DNA from: Alphaproteobacteria bacterium UBA6189
Lineage (GTDB): Bacteria > Pseudomonadota > Alphaproteobacteria > Rickettsiales > UBA3002
Length of the DNA stretch: 14,008 bases
Assembly: GCA_002422745.1 (NCBI GenBank)
Contig: DITH01000051.1
Coordinates: 1-14,008, forward strand
Direction: 5' to 3'
Positions 1 through 6,829 of this stretch are shown one piece after another. The notes below the pieces were generated by a model, which did not search any database, had not been told where the DNA came from, and worked only from the letters and a program-made list of their open reading frames with translations. Within the stretch, counting starts at the first letter, position 1; each line of letters opens with the position of its first letter. The position numbers and the translations under genes were made by a program.

Positions 1-539
1 TCGCGCGCGCCTTCCGGCGACGAGGCGGTGAGAATCGGCGTCTGGAACTCCTGGAACCCCTGCGCGATCATGCGTTGGCGGATGCTGGCGATCACCTGGC
101 TGCGCAGCATGATATTTTTATGCAGCTGCTCGCGCCGCAAATCGAGGAAACGGTATTTCAACCGCGTGGCTTCGGGGAAATCGGCGTCGCTATTCACCTG
201 GAGTGGCAGGGTTTCCGCCGCCGATTCCACATGCACCGCGGCGACCATGATTTCTATATCGCCTGTGGCGAGATTGCTGTTCACCGCATCCGCCGCGCGG
301 GCCACCACCTTGCCGGTGATGGTCACCACCGACTCGGGCTTCAGGCGCGAAAGCGCCTCAAAAATCGCGCCTTCTTCCGCTTCGGCCACGCACTGGGTGA
401 TGCCGTAATGGTCGCGCAGATCGAGAAACACCAGCTGCCCGTGGTCGCGCACCCGGTGAACCCAACCGGAGAGTTTTACCTCCTGCCCGACATGGTCGAC
501 ACGAAGCTGGTTGCAGGTATGGGTGCGGTAGGCATGCAT
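1..539 (-). CDS. aspS: Aspartyl-tRNA synthetase, N-terminal part (runs off window)
   Basis: This is the first 179 codons of a class II aspartyl-tRNA synthetase, the cytoplasmic enzyme that charges tRNA-Asp. Residues about 1-105 form the N-terminal OB-fold that binds the anticodon, with YRTHTC at 4-9, [11 protein letters not shown] at 24-34 and LRDHYGITQ at 41-49. The linker [10 protein letters not shown] (127-136) leads into class II motif 1, with [13 protein letters not shown] at 167-179, where the window ends. The ATG at 539 is preceded by a GAGG Shine-Dalgarno sequence. A second ATG at 535 is in another frame and gives no match to the family. His33 lies at the position where discriminating bacterial enzymes have Leu (E. 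coli Leu30), and His is typical of non-discriminating AspRS. The E. coli Lys82 position appears to be Asp84 here, so the specificity class is not settled. The gene is divergent from rnd. Confidence 0.95.
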   Translation of the reverse strand, partial: MHAYRTHTCNQLRVDHVGQEVKLSGWVHRVRDHGQLVFLDLRDHYGITQCVAEAEEGAIFEALSRLKPESVVTITGKVVARAADAVNSNLATGDIEIMVAAVHVESAAETLPLQVNSDADFPEATRLKYRFLDLRREQLHKNIMLRSQVIASIRQRMIAQGFQEFQTPILTASSPEGAR

Positions 540-566
540 AATTTTTTTCCTCATCTAAGCGCCGCA

Positions 567-594
567 GATATAACGTAGACGCCGCCAAAAGCAA
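567..594 (-). promoter_or_regulatory. Candidate sigma70-type promoter of aspS
   Basis: Read on the minus strand, TTGCTT (594-589) and TATATC (572-567) are separated by 16 bases. Transcription would start about 20 bases before the aspS ATG. This is a match by eye only. Confidence 0.4.
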
Positions 595-600
595 ATAGCT

Positions 601-675
601 TGTCATTCCTGCCCTGTGCCGGTTTGCCGGGGTGCAACGGTTATACCGCATATCCCGGCATAAACCCGGGATGAC
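601..675. repeat. Imperfect palindromic intergenic element with internal hairpin
   Basis: The segment begins with GTCATTCC (602-609) and ends with GGGATGAC (668-675), which are inverted copies with one mismatch (G-T pairable in RNA). Inside the right end is a perfect 7-bp stem, ATCCCGG (652-658) against CCGGGAT (666-672), with a 7-base loop. GTCATTCC/GGGATGAC-type ends are common in small dispersed palindromic repeats of proteobacteria. Only one copy is seen in this window, so its repeat nature is inferred. Confidence 0.45.
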
Positions 676-723
676 GGTGGAATATATGTTGCACCGCGTG
701 GCTAAAGGACTAAAAACCCACTC

Positions 724-1902
724 ATGCAAACCTCCGTTATTACCACCACTGAAGAACTCACCGCGTTTTGCGCTACGTTCGGCGACGAGCAATTCATCAC
801 CGTCGACACCGAATTCATCCGCGAGCGCACCTATTTCCCCCAGCTTTGCCTGATGCAGGTAGCGACCTCCAAACAGGCAGTGGCGATCGACCCGCTGGCC
901 GGCGAGATCGACCTCACCCCGATTTACAACGCGTTTGCCGATGAGCGGCTGCTGAAAGTGTTCCACGCCGCCAAGCAGGATATCGAGATTTTCGTCCGCG
1001 AAACCGGGCGGGTGCCGACACCGATGTACGACACCCAGATCGCCGCCATGGTCTGTGGCTTCGGCGAATCGGTGAGCTACGAAACCCTGGTCGGCGACCT
1101 GGTTGGCGCTAAGCTCGACAAAGCACTGCGCTACACCGACTGGGCGCGTCGTCCGCTCTCCGACCGCCAGCTCGTCTACGCGCTCGACGATGTGATCCAC
1201 CTGCGCAAGGTCTACGAGATATTGAGCGCGCGCATTCACGAGGATGCGCGCGATGGGTGGATCGAGGAAGAAATGCGCGTGATGGGCGATATCACCCAGT
1301 ACCGGGTCGATGTGAACCGCATGTGGCAGCGGCTGAAAGTGAAATCGCGCGCGCCGGAATATCTGAATTTGCTGCGCGCCGCCGCTGCCTGGCGCGAAGA
1401 GCAGGCCATGCGCCGCAACGTGCCGCGCCAGCGTATCCTGAAGGATGAATGGGTCGTGCAGGTGGCTGCCCTCATGCCCGAATCGGCCGAGGAGCTGATG
1501 GAAGTGCGCGGCATTGGTGGCCAGTTGAACAAGGAAATGATGGCTTCATTGGTCGATGCGTTGAACGAAGCCCGCCTCGCCCCGCGCGAAAGCTTCCCCA
1601 AACCGGAGGAGCGCCTGAAACCCATGTCCGCCCCGGTCGAAGCCTGTTACGACCAGCTGAAAATGCTGCTCAAGCAAAAAGCCGAGGAATACCATGTCGT
1701 GCCCCGCCTGGTCGCCGACAAAGACGAGCTGGAACAGCTGGTGCGCGGCATCCTGCCGTTCGATAAGGCGCATATCAGCCATGGTTGGCGGTACGAAATT
1801 TTCGGCGAAGCGGCAAAGGAACTGCTCGGGGGAAAGCTCACCGCGCGCGTGGTCGGCCATAAAGGCGGCTTTGGGCTATTCTGGCAACGCGACGTCGCCT
1901 AA
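724..1902 (+). CDS. rnd: Ribonuclease D (3'-5' exoribonuclease, DEDDy family)
   Basis: This 392-residue protein is close to the usual RNase D length (E. coli about 375). RNase D trims 3' ends of tRNA precursors and other stable RNAs in the cytoplasm. The DEDDy exonuclease core is complete: Asp28 and Glu30 in VDTEF, Asp86 in HAAKQDIE, and Tyr152/Asp156 in the YALDD motif. An HRDC nucleic-acid-binding domain follows at about 205-290 (RRNVPRQRILKDEW), and a helical C-terminal region ends the protein. The ATG at 724 gives the expected short N-terminus. AAAGGA lies upstream at 704-709 but is rather far away (14 bases). The gene is divergent from aspS. Its stop codon overlaps the stop of the convergent Nudix gene (4-base overlap), so no separate terminator fits between them. 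Confidence 0.95.
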   Translation: MQTSVITTTEELTAFCATFGDEQFITVDTEFIRERTYFPQLCLMQVATSKQAVAIDPLAGEIDLTPIYNAFADERLLKVFHAAKQDIEIFVRETGRVPTPMYDTQIAAMVCGFGESVSYETLVGDLVGAKLDKALRYTDWARRPLSDRQLVYALDDVIHLRKVYEILSARIHEDARDGWIEEEMRVMGDITQYRVDVNRMWQRLKVKSRAPEYLNLLRAAAAWREEQAMRRNVPRQRILKDEWVVQVAALMPESAEELMEVRGIGGQLNKEMMASLVDALNEARLAPRESFPKPEERLKPMSAPVEACYDQLKMLLKQKAEEYHVVPRLVADKDELEQLVRGILPFDKAHISHGWRYEIFGEAAKELLGGKLTARVVGHKGGFGLFWQRDVA

Positions 1903-2408
1903 ACTACTTCCCCGAGCACCCGCGCGATAACCGGCCAGTACCCGGCCGATATCGTTCCGCCCATAATCCCCGCGCGCACCGCCTCCATCGTCATCCACCG
2001 TACTTCGCTGGCATCGGCCGGTGGCCGCAGCGCACCGACCGCTGCATCGTCCAGTGTCAGTTGAAACCAGTGCACCGGGTAGAGCCCTTTGCTGCGCGAT
2101 TGAAACGCCATCGGCCCGAGATCGATCGTCGGCAAGCCGGGCAGCAGGGCGGCGGGGAGCCCGGCCTCCTCCTCCACTTCGCGGGCCAGCGCACGTGCTA
2201 GCGGCTCCAGCGTATCGGCATGGCGTTGGGCTGTTTCCGCGTCGCGCGCGTCTCGCCAATCACCCTGCGCATCCCGATATTGGCGCGACCCGCGCGGCAA
2301 CACCAGCGGCGGCACCTCGCCCGCATTTTTGGGATGCGGCCGCACCAGCAGCACCCGATCGCCATGCACCAGCACCGCCCCGACTTTATAGATGGGAATG
2401 TCGCTCAT
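1899..2408 (-). CDS. Nudix hydrolase with an enlarged Nudix box
   Basis: This 169-residue protein belongs to the Nudix family, whose members hydrolyse nucleoside diphosphates linked to another group (NTPs, dinucleotide polyphosphates, NDP-sugars and others). The fold begins with the strand VGAVLVHGDRVLLVRP (9-24). The core helix matches REUXEEXGU exactly, with REVEEEAGL at residues 76-84, and Glu68 sits at the canonical distance before it. The glycine of the box appears to be Gly40 (LPRG), 28 residues before Glu68 instead of 6. About 22 charged residues rich in Arg and Asp are therefore inserted in the loop. The substrate cannot be predicted. No strong Shine-Dalgarno is seen before the ATG. 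The gene lies 36 bases downstream of the 598-residue unknown gene on the same strand and may share its transcript. Its 3' end overlaps rnd convergently. Confidence 0.88.
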   Translation of the reverse strand: MSDIPIYKVGAVLVHGDRVLLVRPHPKNAGEVPPLVLPRGSRQYRDAQGDWRDARDAETAQRHADTLEPLARALAREVEEEAGLPAALLPGLPTIDLGPMAFQSRSKGLYPVHWFQLTLDDAAVGALRPPADASEVRWMTMEAVRAGIMGGTISAGYWPVIARVLGEVV

Positions 2409-2444
2409 GGAGCGAGCGTAATGCAGACAGCAGCGCGCGCCAAG

Positions 2445-4241
2445 CTAGATTTGCGGGCCGTAGACCTGCTGCGGTTTCGCACCGGCGGTAGCCGCCTGTG
2501 CTTCCGTTGCCTCCACGCCACCGGTAGCGTTCTTCAAGCCAGCCAGGTCAGACTTCGATACCAGTTCGGCAAAATCATACGGCGAGTTCAGCTCGGCCCG
2601 GTGTCCACCATTCGCCATATCGCGTGATGCAACCGGTGCGTTTTTGTCCGCCACCGCTTTATGGTTAAACAGCTGCGACGGCATCGCTTGCGTATCGCGC
2701 AACGTATCTTGGCCTGCGCCACCCGCCAGCGTATCGCCGGTTTGGAAGCCCATGTTCGCCGCCGTCGGCGCCACCGTGGCCGGATGCGGCTGGCTCGTCG
2801 CCGGGCTACCGCCGGCAAGCCCCGTCGTATCGCGTTGCGGTTTCGAGGCCAGCACTTGGGGCAGCTTTTCCTTGCTGGCCGCGTCAAGTTTGTCTTCATG
2901 TTGCGCGAGGAATTTCTCCGGCGTGATGCCGTTCAGTTCCGGCGTGCCACTAATGATATTGGAGAACATGTTCACGAACTGGGCGATGAACCCGCCCAAG
3001 CCACCTGCCTGCGCCGCACGCGATTGCTGGAGCACGGTTTCGTATTTTTTCTGTAGACCTTCATCGCCGAAATTCAGTGTACCCAGATCGTTATAATATT
3101 GCTCCAGTTCGCGCGAGGTCACGGCGGTGGGGCGCGTTGTCGTCGGCCCGGCTTGCTGGGATTGCTGCACCAGCGCTTCCAGCTGTTGTTTTGCGGCTGT
3201 CACATCCGTGCCGGTACGTTCCCCGACCGAATCGAGCGCGGCCGCCATATCCTGACGGAACTGCGCGCGCGCGGCATTGTCGCTGTTGCGCAACAATAGT
3301 TCCAAGTTACCCAGCGACTCGCCATTGCGAATGCCGAGCGTTTCCATCACTTTTTCATGCGCCACCCCCGGCTGCAGTTTGCCGATCGCATCTTTCACCC
3401 CCGCGCTATACTGCTGGAGCTTCTGGCTGTAGGCTGCGGTATCCACCGTCGCCGATTGCGGCGCGGTTGTGGGTGCCGCCGGATGCGGTGCCGCCACTCC
3501 AGGCGTAGTGCCCGGCGGTGTATCGATATTACGCGGTTGCGTATAAACAGGCCCTTGCCCGCCTGCATAGGGTCCCGTCGCCGGGTGCGGCTGCTGCGGC
3601 GCGTATTGGGGTGCAACAGCCGAGGCATGATATGCCATGCCATCCACAATTTTGTTGGCTAAAACCTCTTCGTTTACCGCGCGCCCGTATTCTAATGCAC
3701 CAACCCGCAACAGCTGATCGGGCGTATAATTGCCAGGAGGAAGTGAAATCTGCACCACTCCGTAACGGCTCTTCATTTCTACCAAGTTACCGGGCGGAAC
3801 AGTAACCACGCCGCCCGCCGCTTGCATATCCCTCATGGCCTGTTGCTGTGCGGCCGCGTAGTCAGGTTGCGTATCCGAATTATACAACGCTTCTACCGCG
3901 GTTAACACTTTCAAGCCTTGCTGTGATATGTTCGCCGTGCCAGGCTGCGCCCTTCCACCCCCAAATAAGTTGGTGAGATGTCCCTGTTCTGGTCGACGGC
4001 TATCAAACCCCGTATTAACCCGTACGCGTTGATCGCCCAGCCCTTCAAATTGAAGCGAATGATTACCACGCATGCGCACATTATCCTGACCAGTTAACAT
4101 GCCGATGCCCTGCGAGAGTGCCCCCGCTAGCAAACCGCTGCCCTGACCCACATAACTACCGATAACTCCGCCAGCAGCACCATTGACCATTTCCTGGCCA
4201 GAGCTAACGATTTGATCGCCCAAATCTCTTCTGTCGCCCAT
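2445..4241 (-). CDS. Unknown 598-residue Cys/Trp-free, Pro/Ala/Gln-rich protein
   Basis: I do not recognise a family. The ATG at 4241 is preceded by AGGAG at good spacing, and the frame is open for 598 codons, so the gene looks real. The protein contains no cysteine and no tryptophan. Residues 21-49 are glycine-rich with small residues and repeated GxxxG spacing (glycine-zipper-like). This could be a membrane-associating or oligomerising helix, not a classical signal peptide. A globular-looking segment covers about 105-205. Low-complexity linkers lie at about 208-265 and 470-495, where the short motif QPHPAT occurs twice (217-222, 484-489) and a variant APHPAA once (251-256). Predicted helical, Gln-rich stretches occupy about 270-365 and 378-465. 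The C-terminus is polar. The composition suits a secreted, effector-like or surface-associated protein, but no secretion motif is clear. It lies 36 bases upstream of the Nudix gene. Confidence 0.75.
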   Translation of the reverse strand: MGDRRDLGDQIVSSGQEMVNGAAGGVIGSYVGQGSGLLAGALSQGIGMLTGQDNVRMRGNHSLQFEGLGDQRVRVNTGFDSRRPEQGHLTNLFGGGRAQPGTANISQQGLKVLTAVEALYNSDTQPDYAAAQQQAMRDMQAAGGVVTVPPGNLVEMKSRYGVVQISLPPGNYTPDQLLRVGALEYGRAVNEEVLANKIVDGMAYHASAVAPQYAPQQPHPATGPYAGGQGPVYTQPRNIDTPPGTTPGVAAPHPAAPTTAPQSATVDTAAYSQKLQQYSAGVKDAIGKLQPGVAHEKVMETLGIRNGESLGNLELLLRNSDNAARAQFRQDMAAALDSVGERTGTDVTAAKQQLEALVQQSQQAGPTTTRPTAVTSRELEQYYNDLGTLNFGDEGLQKKYETVLQQSRAAQAGGLGGFIAQFVNMFSNIISGTPELNGITPEKFLAQHEDKLDAASKEKLPQVLASKPQRDTTGLAGGSPATSQPHPATVAPTAANMGFQTGDTLAGGAGQDTLRDTQAMPSQLFNHKAVADKNAPVASRDMANGGHRAELNSPYDFAELVSKSDLAGLKNATGGVEATEAQAATAGAKPQQVYGPQI

Positions 4242-4258
4242 GTGCGAACTCCTAAATT

Positions 4259-4286
4259 TTTACCAATTTACAGCAAAACTGGTAAA
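4259..4286 (-). promoter_or_regulatory. Hairpin/operator-like inverted repeat before the 598-residue unknown gene
   Basis: TTTACCAATTT (4259-4269) faces AAACTGGTAAA (4276-4286): 11-bp arms with one mismatch (a G-U pair in RNA) and a 6-base loop. It lies about 18 bases upstream of the ATG at 4241, next to the AGGAG site. It is not followed by a T-tract in a position to act as a terminator of fadE, so a leader hairpin or a dyad operator is more likely. Confidence 0.45.
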
Positions 4287-4424
4287 CAATTCGTTAATTT
4301 CTTAGGGAATACCCGAGCGGATTTACTTCCCCACGTCTCCACCCTAGCAAAGAAATGTTACGAAATGATGACAATGGGCAAAATATCGCCGAATGCTAGT
4401 GACCGGCGACAGGCGACCGAAACC

Positions 4425-6197
4425 CTAAAACCCACCCTCGGCCATGACCGGGGCGGCCCCGGCGGTGATGCTGGCCAGCAACCCCGTCGTTTGCGGCAGG
4501 ATTTTAGTGAAGTAAAACCGCGCCGTGGCCAGTTTGGCATCGTAGAAGGCCGGGTCTTCCTCGCGCAGTTGCAGGGCCAGCTTGGCCTGCCGCGCCCAGA
4601 TATAGGCCAGCAGCACCAGCGCGAACATGCGCTGGTATTCCACCGCTCCTGCCCCGGCATGGTTAGGGTCGACCATACCCATCGCGCCAATCCACATGGT
4701 GGCCTGTTGCAGATATTTCACATGCTGTTTCAGCGGCTTATTGAATTCCGCCATCGCCGCATCCGCTTTGTTCTCGGCAATGAACTGATCGACCGGGTGG
4801 AAGAAGCGGCTGAGATAGCGCCCGGTATCGTGCGGCAATTTACGCCCCACCAGATCCATCGCCTGCACGCCGTTGGTGCCTTCGTAAATCATCGCGATTC
4901 GCGCGTCGCGCAAATACTGGCTGGCGCCATACTCCTCGATATACCCATAGCCGCCGAAACATTGCATGGCGGTCGACGCCGTCTCAAACCCGCCATCGGT
5001 GAGGAAACTTTTCACGATCGGCGTCACCAGCTGCACATAATCGTCGGCCGCTTCGCGCACCAATGCATCCGGATGGCGATGCGCCAGGTCGATATGCAAG
5101 GCGGTGTCCATCACCAGCCCGCGCGCGCCTTCGGTAAAGGCTTTCATGATATAAATCATGCGCCGCACATCGGGATGCACGGTAATCGGATCCGCCGGTT
5201 TGTCGGGGAATTTCGCACCCGAAAGCGCCCGGCCTTGCAGCCGCTCCTGTGCATAGGCAATGGCATTTTGCTGCGCCGCTTCGGCGACGCCCAGGCCCTG
5301 CATGCCGACATAGAGCCGGGCCGTGTTCATCATCGTAAACATGGCGGGCAGGCCGCGATGCGGCGCACCGACGAGATACCCCGTCGCCCCGTCGTAATTC
5401 ATCACGCAGGTGGGCGAAGCATGGATGCCCATTTTATGCTCCAGCCCGGCGCATTGAAACGCGTTGCGCTCGCCAAGCGAACCATCATCCCCCACCAGAA
5501 ATTTCGGCACGAGAAACAGCGAAATTCCCTTGCTGCCCTTCGGCGCATCCGGCAGGCGGGCCAACACCAGATGAATAATATTTTCGGTTTGGTCCTGCTC
5601 CCCGGCGGAGATGAAAATCTTATTGCCGGTGATAGTATAGCCACCATCTGCCTGCGGCTCGGCGCGTGTCGTCATCAAACCGAGATCGGTACCCGCCACC
5701 GGCTCGGTGAGGCACATCACGCCCGACCATGCGCCAGAGATCATGTTGGGCAGAAATTTCTGTTTCAGTTCGTCGGAGCCATGCACCAGCAGCGCATGTA
5801 CCGCGCCGTGGGTAAGGCCCGGCGTCAGGCCAAAAGAAAGGTTTGCCGAGCAGACCATCTCCAGCATCGGCATGTTTAAAAATTCCGGCATGCCCTGTCC
5901 GCCAAATTCGGTGGGCCAAGTCAGGGTCGGCCAACCCCCTTCGACATATTGCTTGTACGCTTCCTTGAAGCCTTCGGGCGTGGTCACGCGGCCGTTATCG
6001 TATTTTAGGCCCTGCTTATCGCCCACCGCGTTCAGCGGGTGCAGCACTTCCTGAGTGAATTGCGCACTGGCGTCGAGCAAGGCCGGCGCCATGTCGCGCG
6101 CTTCGCTGAAACCTTCGACCTCGGCATAACGCTCAAGCCCCATATAATGGTCGATCAGGAACTGATAGTCGCGAACGGGAGCGGTATAGCTAGGCAT
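4425..6197 (-). CDS. fadE: Acyl-CoA dehydrogenase, long (about 590-residue) form
   Basis: This FAD-dependent enzyme catalyses the first step of beta-oxidation, acyl-CoA to trans-2-enoyl-CoA, passing electrons to electron-transfer flavoprotein. At 590 residues it belongs to the long subgroup with a C-terminal extension (as in Bacillus FadE/YusJ, about 594), not the 380-residue classical form. The N-terminal helical domain covers about 30-155. The central beta domain has MCLTEPVAGTDL (161-172) and GNKIFISAGEQD (191-202). The C-terminal helical domain carries MQCFGGYGYIEEYG (411-424) and the catalytic base Glu439 in IYEGTNGVQAMDL. The extension covers about 460-590. The ATG at 6197 follows the hepT stop by 3 bases, and its Shine-Dalgarno lies inside hepT. 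It is the last gene of the fadA-fadN-mntA-hepT-fadE run. The chain-length preference is not visible, and the symbol is by function and operon analogy. Confidence 0.93.
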   Translation of the reverse strand: MPSYTAPVRDYQFLIDHYMGLERYAEVEGFSEARDMAPALLDASAQFTQEVLHPLNAVGDKQGLKYDNGRVTTPEGFKEAYKQYVEGGWPTLTWPTEFGGQGMPEFLNMPMLEMVCSANLSFGLTPGLTHGAVHALLVHGSDELKQKFLPNMISGAWSGVMCLTEPVAGTDLGLMTTRAEPQADGGYTITGNKIFISAGEQDQTENIIHLVLARLPDAPKGSKGISLFLVPKFLVGDDGSLGERNAFQCAGLEHKMGIHASPTCVMNYDGATGYLVGAPHRGLPAMFTMMNTARLYVGMQGLGVAEAAQQNAIAYAQERLQGRALSGAKFPDKPADPITVHPDVRRMIYIMKAFTEGARGLVMDTALHIDLAHRHPDALVREAADDYVQLVTPIVKSFLTDGGFETASTAMQCFGGYGYIEEYGASQYLRDARIAMIYEGTNGVQAMDLVGRKLPHDTGRYLSRFFHPVDQFIAENKADAAMAEFNKPLKQHVKYLQQATMWIGAMGMVDPNHAGAGAVEYQRMFALVLLAYIWARQAKLALQLREEDPAFYDAKLATARFYFTKILPQTTGLLASITAGAAPVMAEGGF

Positions 6198-6200
6198 AAT

Positions 6201-6536
6201 TTAAGTTTCCTTACGTGTCACAATGGCAAGTAGCGACGCTTTCAGCGGTGGCAGGTCCAGGCGAATCGTTTCTATGAGACGCGGCAGTTCAATTACCTCG
6301 TATTCATGCGCGATGACATTGCGCATGCTGATAAGGTCTGGAAATGGAATGTGCGGGTAGTCGGGCTGAGCTTCACGGGGAATACGCCGCGCCGCTTCAC
6401 CCAGAATCTCGAAGCCCCGCTCGATCAATCGTTTGCGGATCGCATCTTCAAACGGATCGGATGCATACTGTTCAAGCTCGTGAATCGCATCGAGCATATC
6501 GTTGAAATGAACGAAAAGGTCTTTGCCAGCGCTCAT
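6201..6536 (-). CDS. hepT: HepT-type HEPN RNase toxin (DUF86)
   Basis: This 111-residue all-helical HEPN protein is of the DUF86/HepT family, the toxin of type VII (MntA/HepT) toxin-antitoxin systems. The diagnostic RX4HXY RNase motif is intact: Arg72, His77 and Tyr79 in RNVIAHEY. FEILGEAARRIP (42-53) is the other family signature. In the studied Shewanella pair the toxin is a ribonuclease, and the antitoxin silences it by adding AMP to the motif tyrosine, here Tyr79. That this protein behaves the same way is inferred. The ATG at 6536 has GGGAGG ten bases upstream (6547-6552) and overlaps the end of mntA by 4 bases. Only 3 bases separate its stop from the fadE start. The pair sits inside a beta-oxidation operon, an unusual place for a toxin-antitoxin module. 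Confidence 0.9.
   Translation of the reverse strand: MSAGKDLFVHFNDMLDAIHELEQYASDPFEDAIRKRLIERGFEILGEAARRIPREAQPDYPHIPFPDLISMRNVIAHEYEVIELPRLIETIRLDLPPLKASLLAIVTRKET
6207..6213 (-). promoter_or_regulatory. Shine-Dalgarno of fadE inside the end of hepT
   Basis: TAAGGAA on the minus strand, nine bases before the fadE ATG at 6197, is formed by the last codons of hepT. The ribosome-binding site of the dehydrogenase is therefore built into the toxin gene, which suggests coupled translation. Confidence 0.65.
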
Positions 6537-6829
6537 AGCGGCACCGCCTCCCGAAGAATATACGGCCCAATGTATTTATGCAGGCAACGGTCGTTCACCA
6601 GGTCAACTTCTGTATTCAATGTTTCCGCCAGTTCCCTTTTCAGGCGAACATGATCGAATAAGGTATATCGCCGCTCTTCGCCGGGCATACGTGCCAGTAA
6701 ATCAAGATCGCTATGCGCATGCACCTCGCCGCGCAGGACAGAACCAAATACACGCAGATTACTGACGCCGTATTTCGCGGCTATCGCTTCAATCTGCGGT
6801 TTATGGCGGCGAAGTTCCTCCAGAGTCAT
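6533..6829 (-). CDS. mntA: MntA-type minimal nucleotidyltransferase antitoxin
   Basis: This 98-residue MNT-domain nucleotidyltransferase is the expected partner and antitoxin of HepT. The GSX10DXD signature is complete: Gly29-Ser30 in VFGSVLRGE and Asp41/Asp43 in SDLDLL. A third carboxylate, Asp76 in EVDLV, completes the metal site. In characterised pairs such enzymes transfer AMP from ATP to the HEPN toxin. It is short compared with the Shewanella MntA (about 139) and closer in size to the Haemophilus HI0073-type proteins. The ATG at 6829 follows the fadN stop codon directly with no gap. GAGGAA (6834-6839), made by the last codons of fadN, is its likely ribosome-binding site. It overlaps hepT by 4 bases in the usual antitoxin-first order. 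No promoter of its own is evident. Confidence 0.9.
   Translation of the reverse strand: MTLEELRRHKPQIEAIAAKYGVSNLRVFGSVLRGEVHAHSDLDLLARMPGEERRYTLFDHVRLKRELAETLNTEVDLVNDRCLHKYIGPYILREAVPL

Noticed and set aside
4385..4420. A possible terminator after fadE
   Set aside because: Only a 5-bp CGCCG/CGGCG stem with a 12-base loop and a short, broken T-tract can be drawn, which is too weak to call.
4212..5879. A 555-codon open frame on the plus strand
   Set aside because: It lies antisense to the well-supported acyl-CoA dehydrogenase, is Arg/His-rich and matches no family. It is a shadow of a GC-rich gene.
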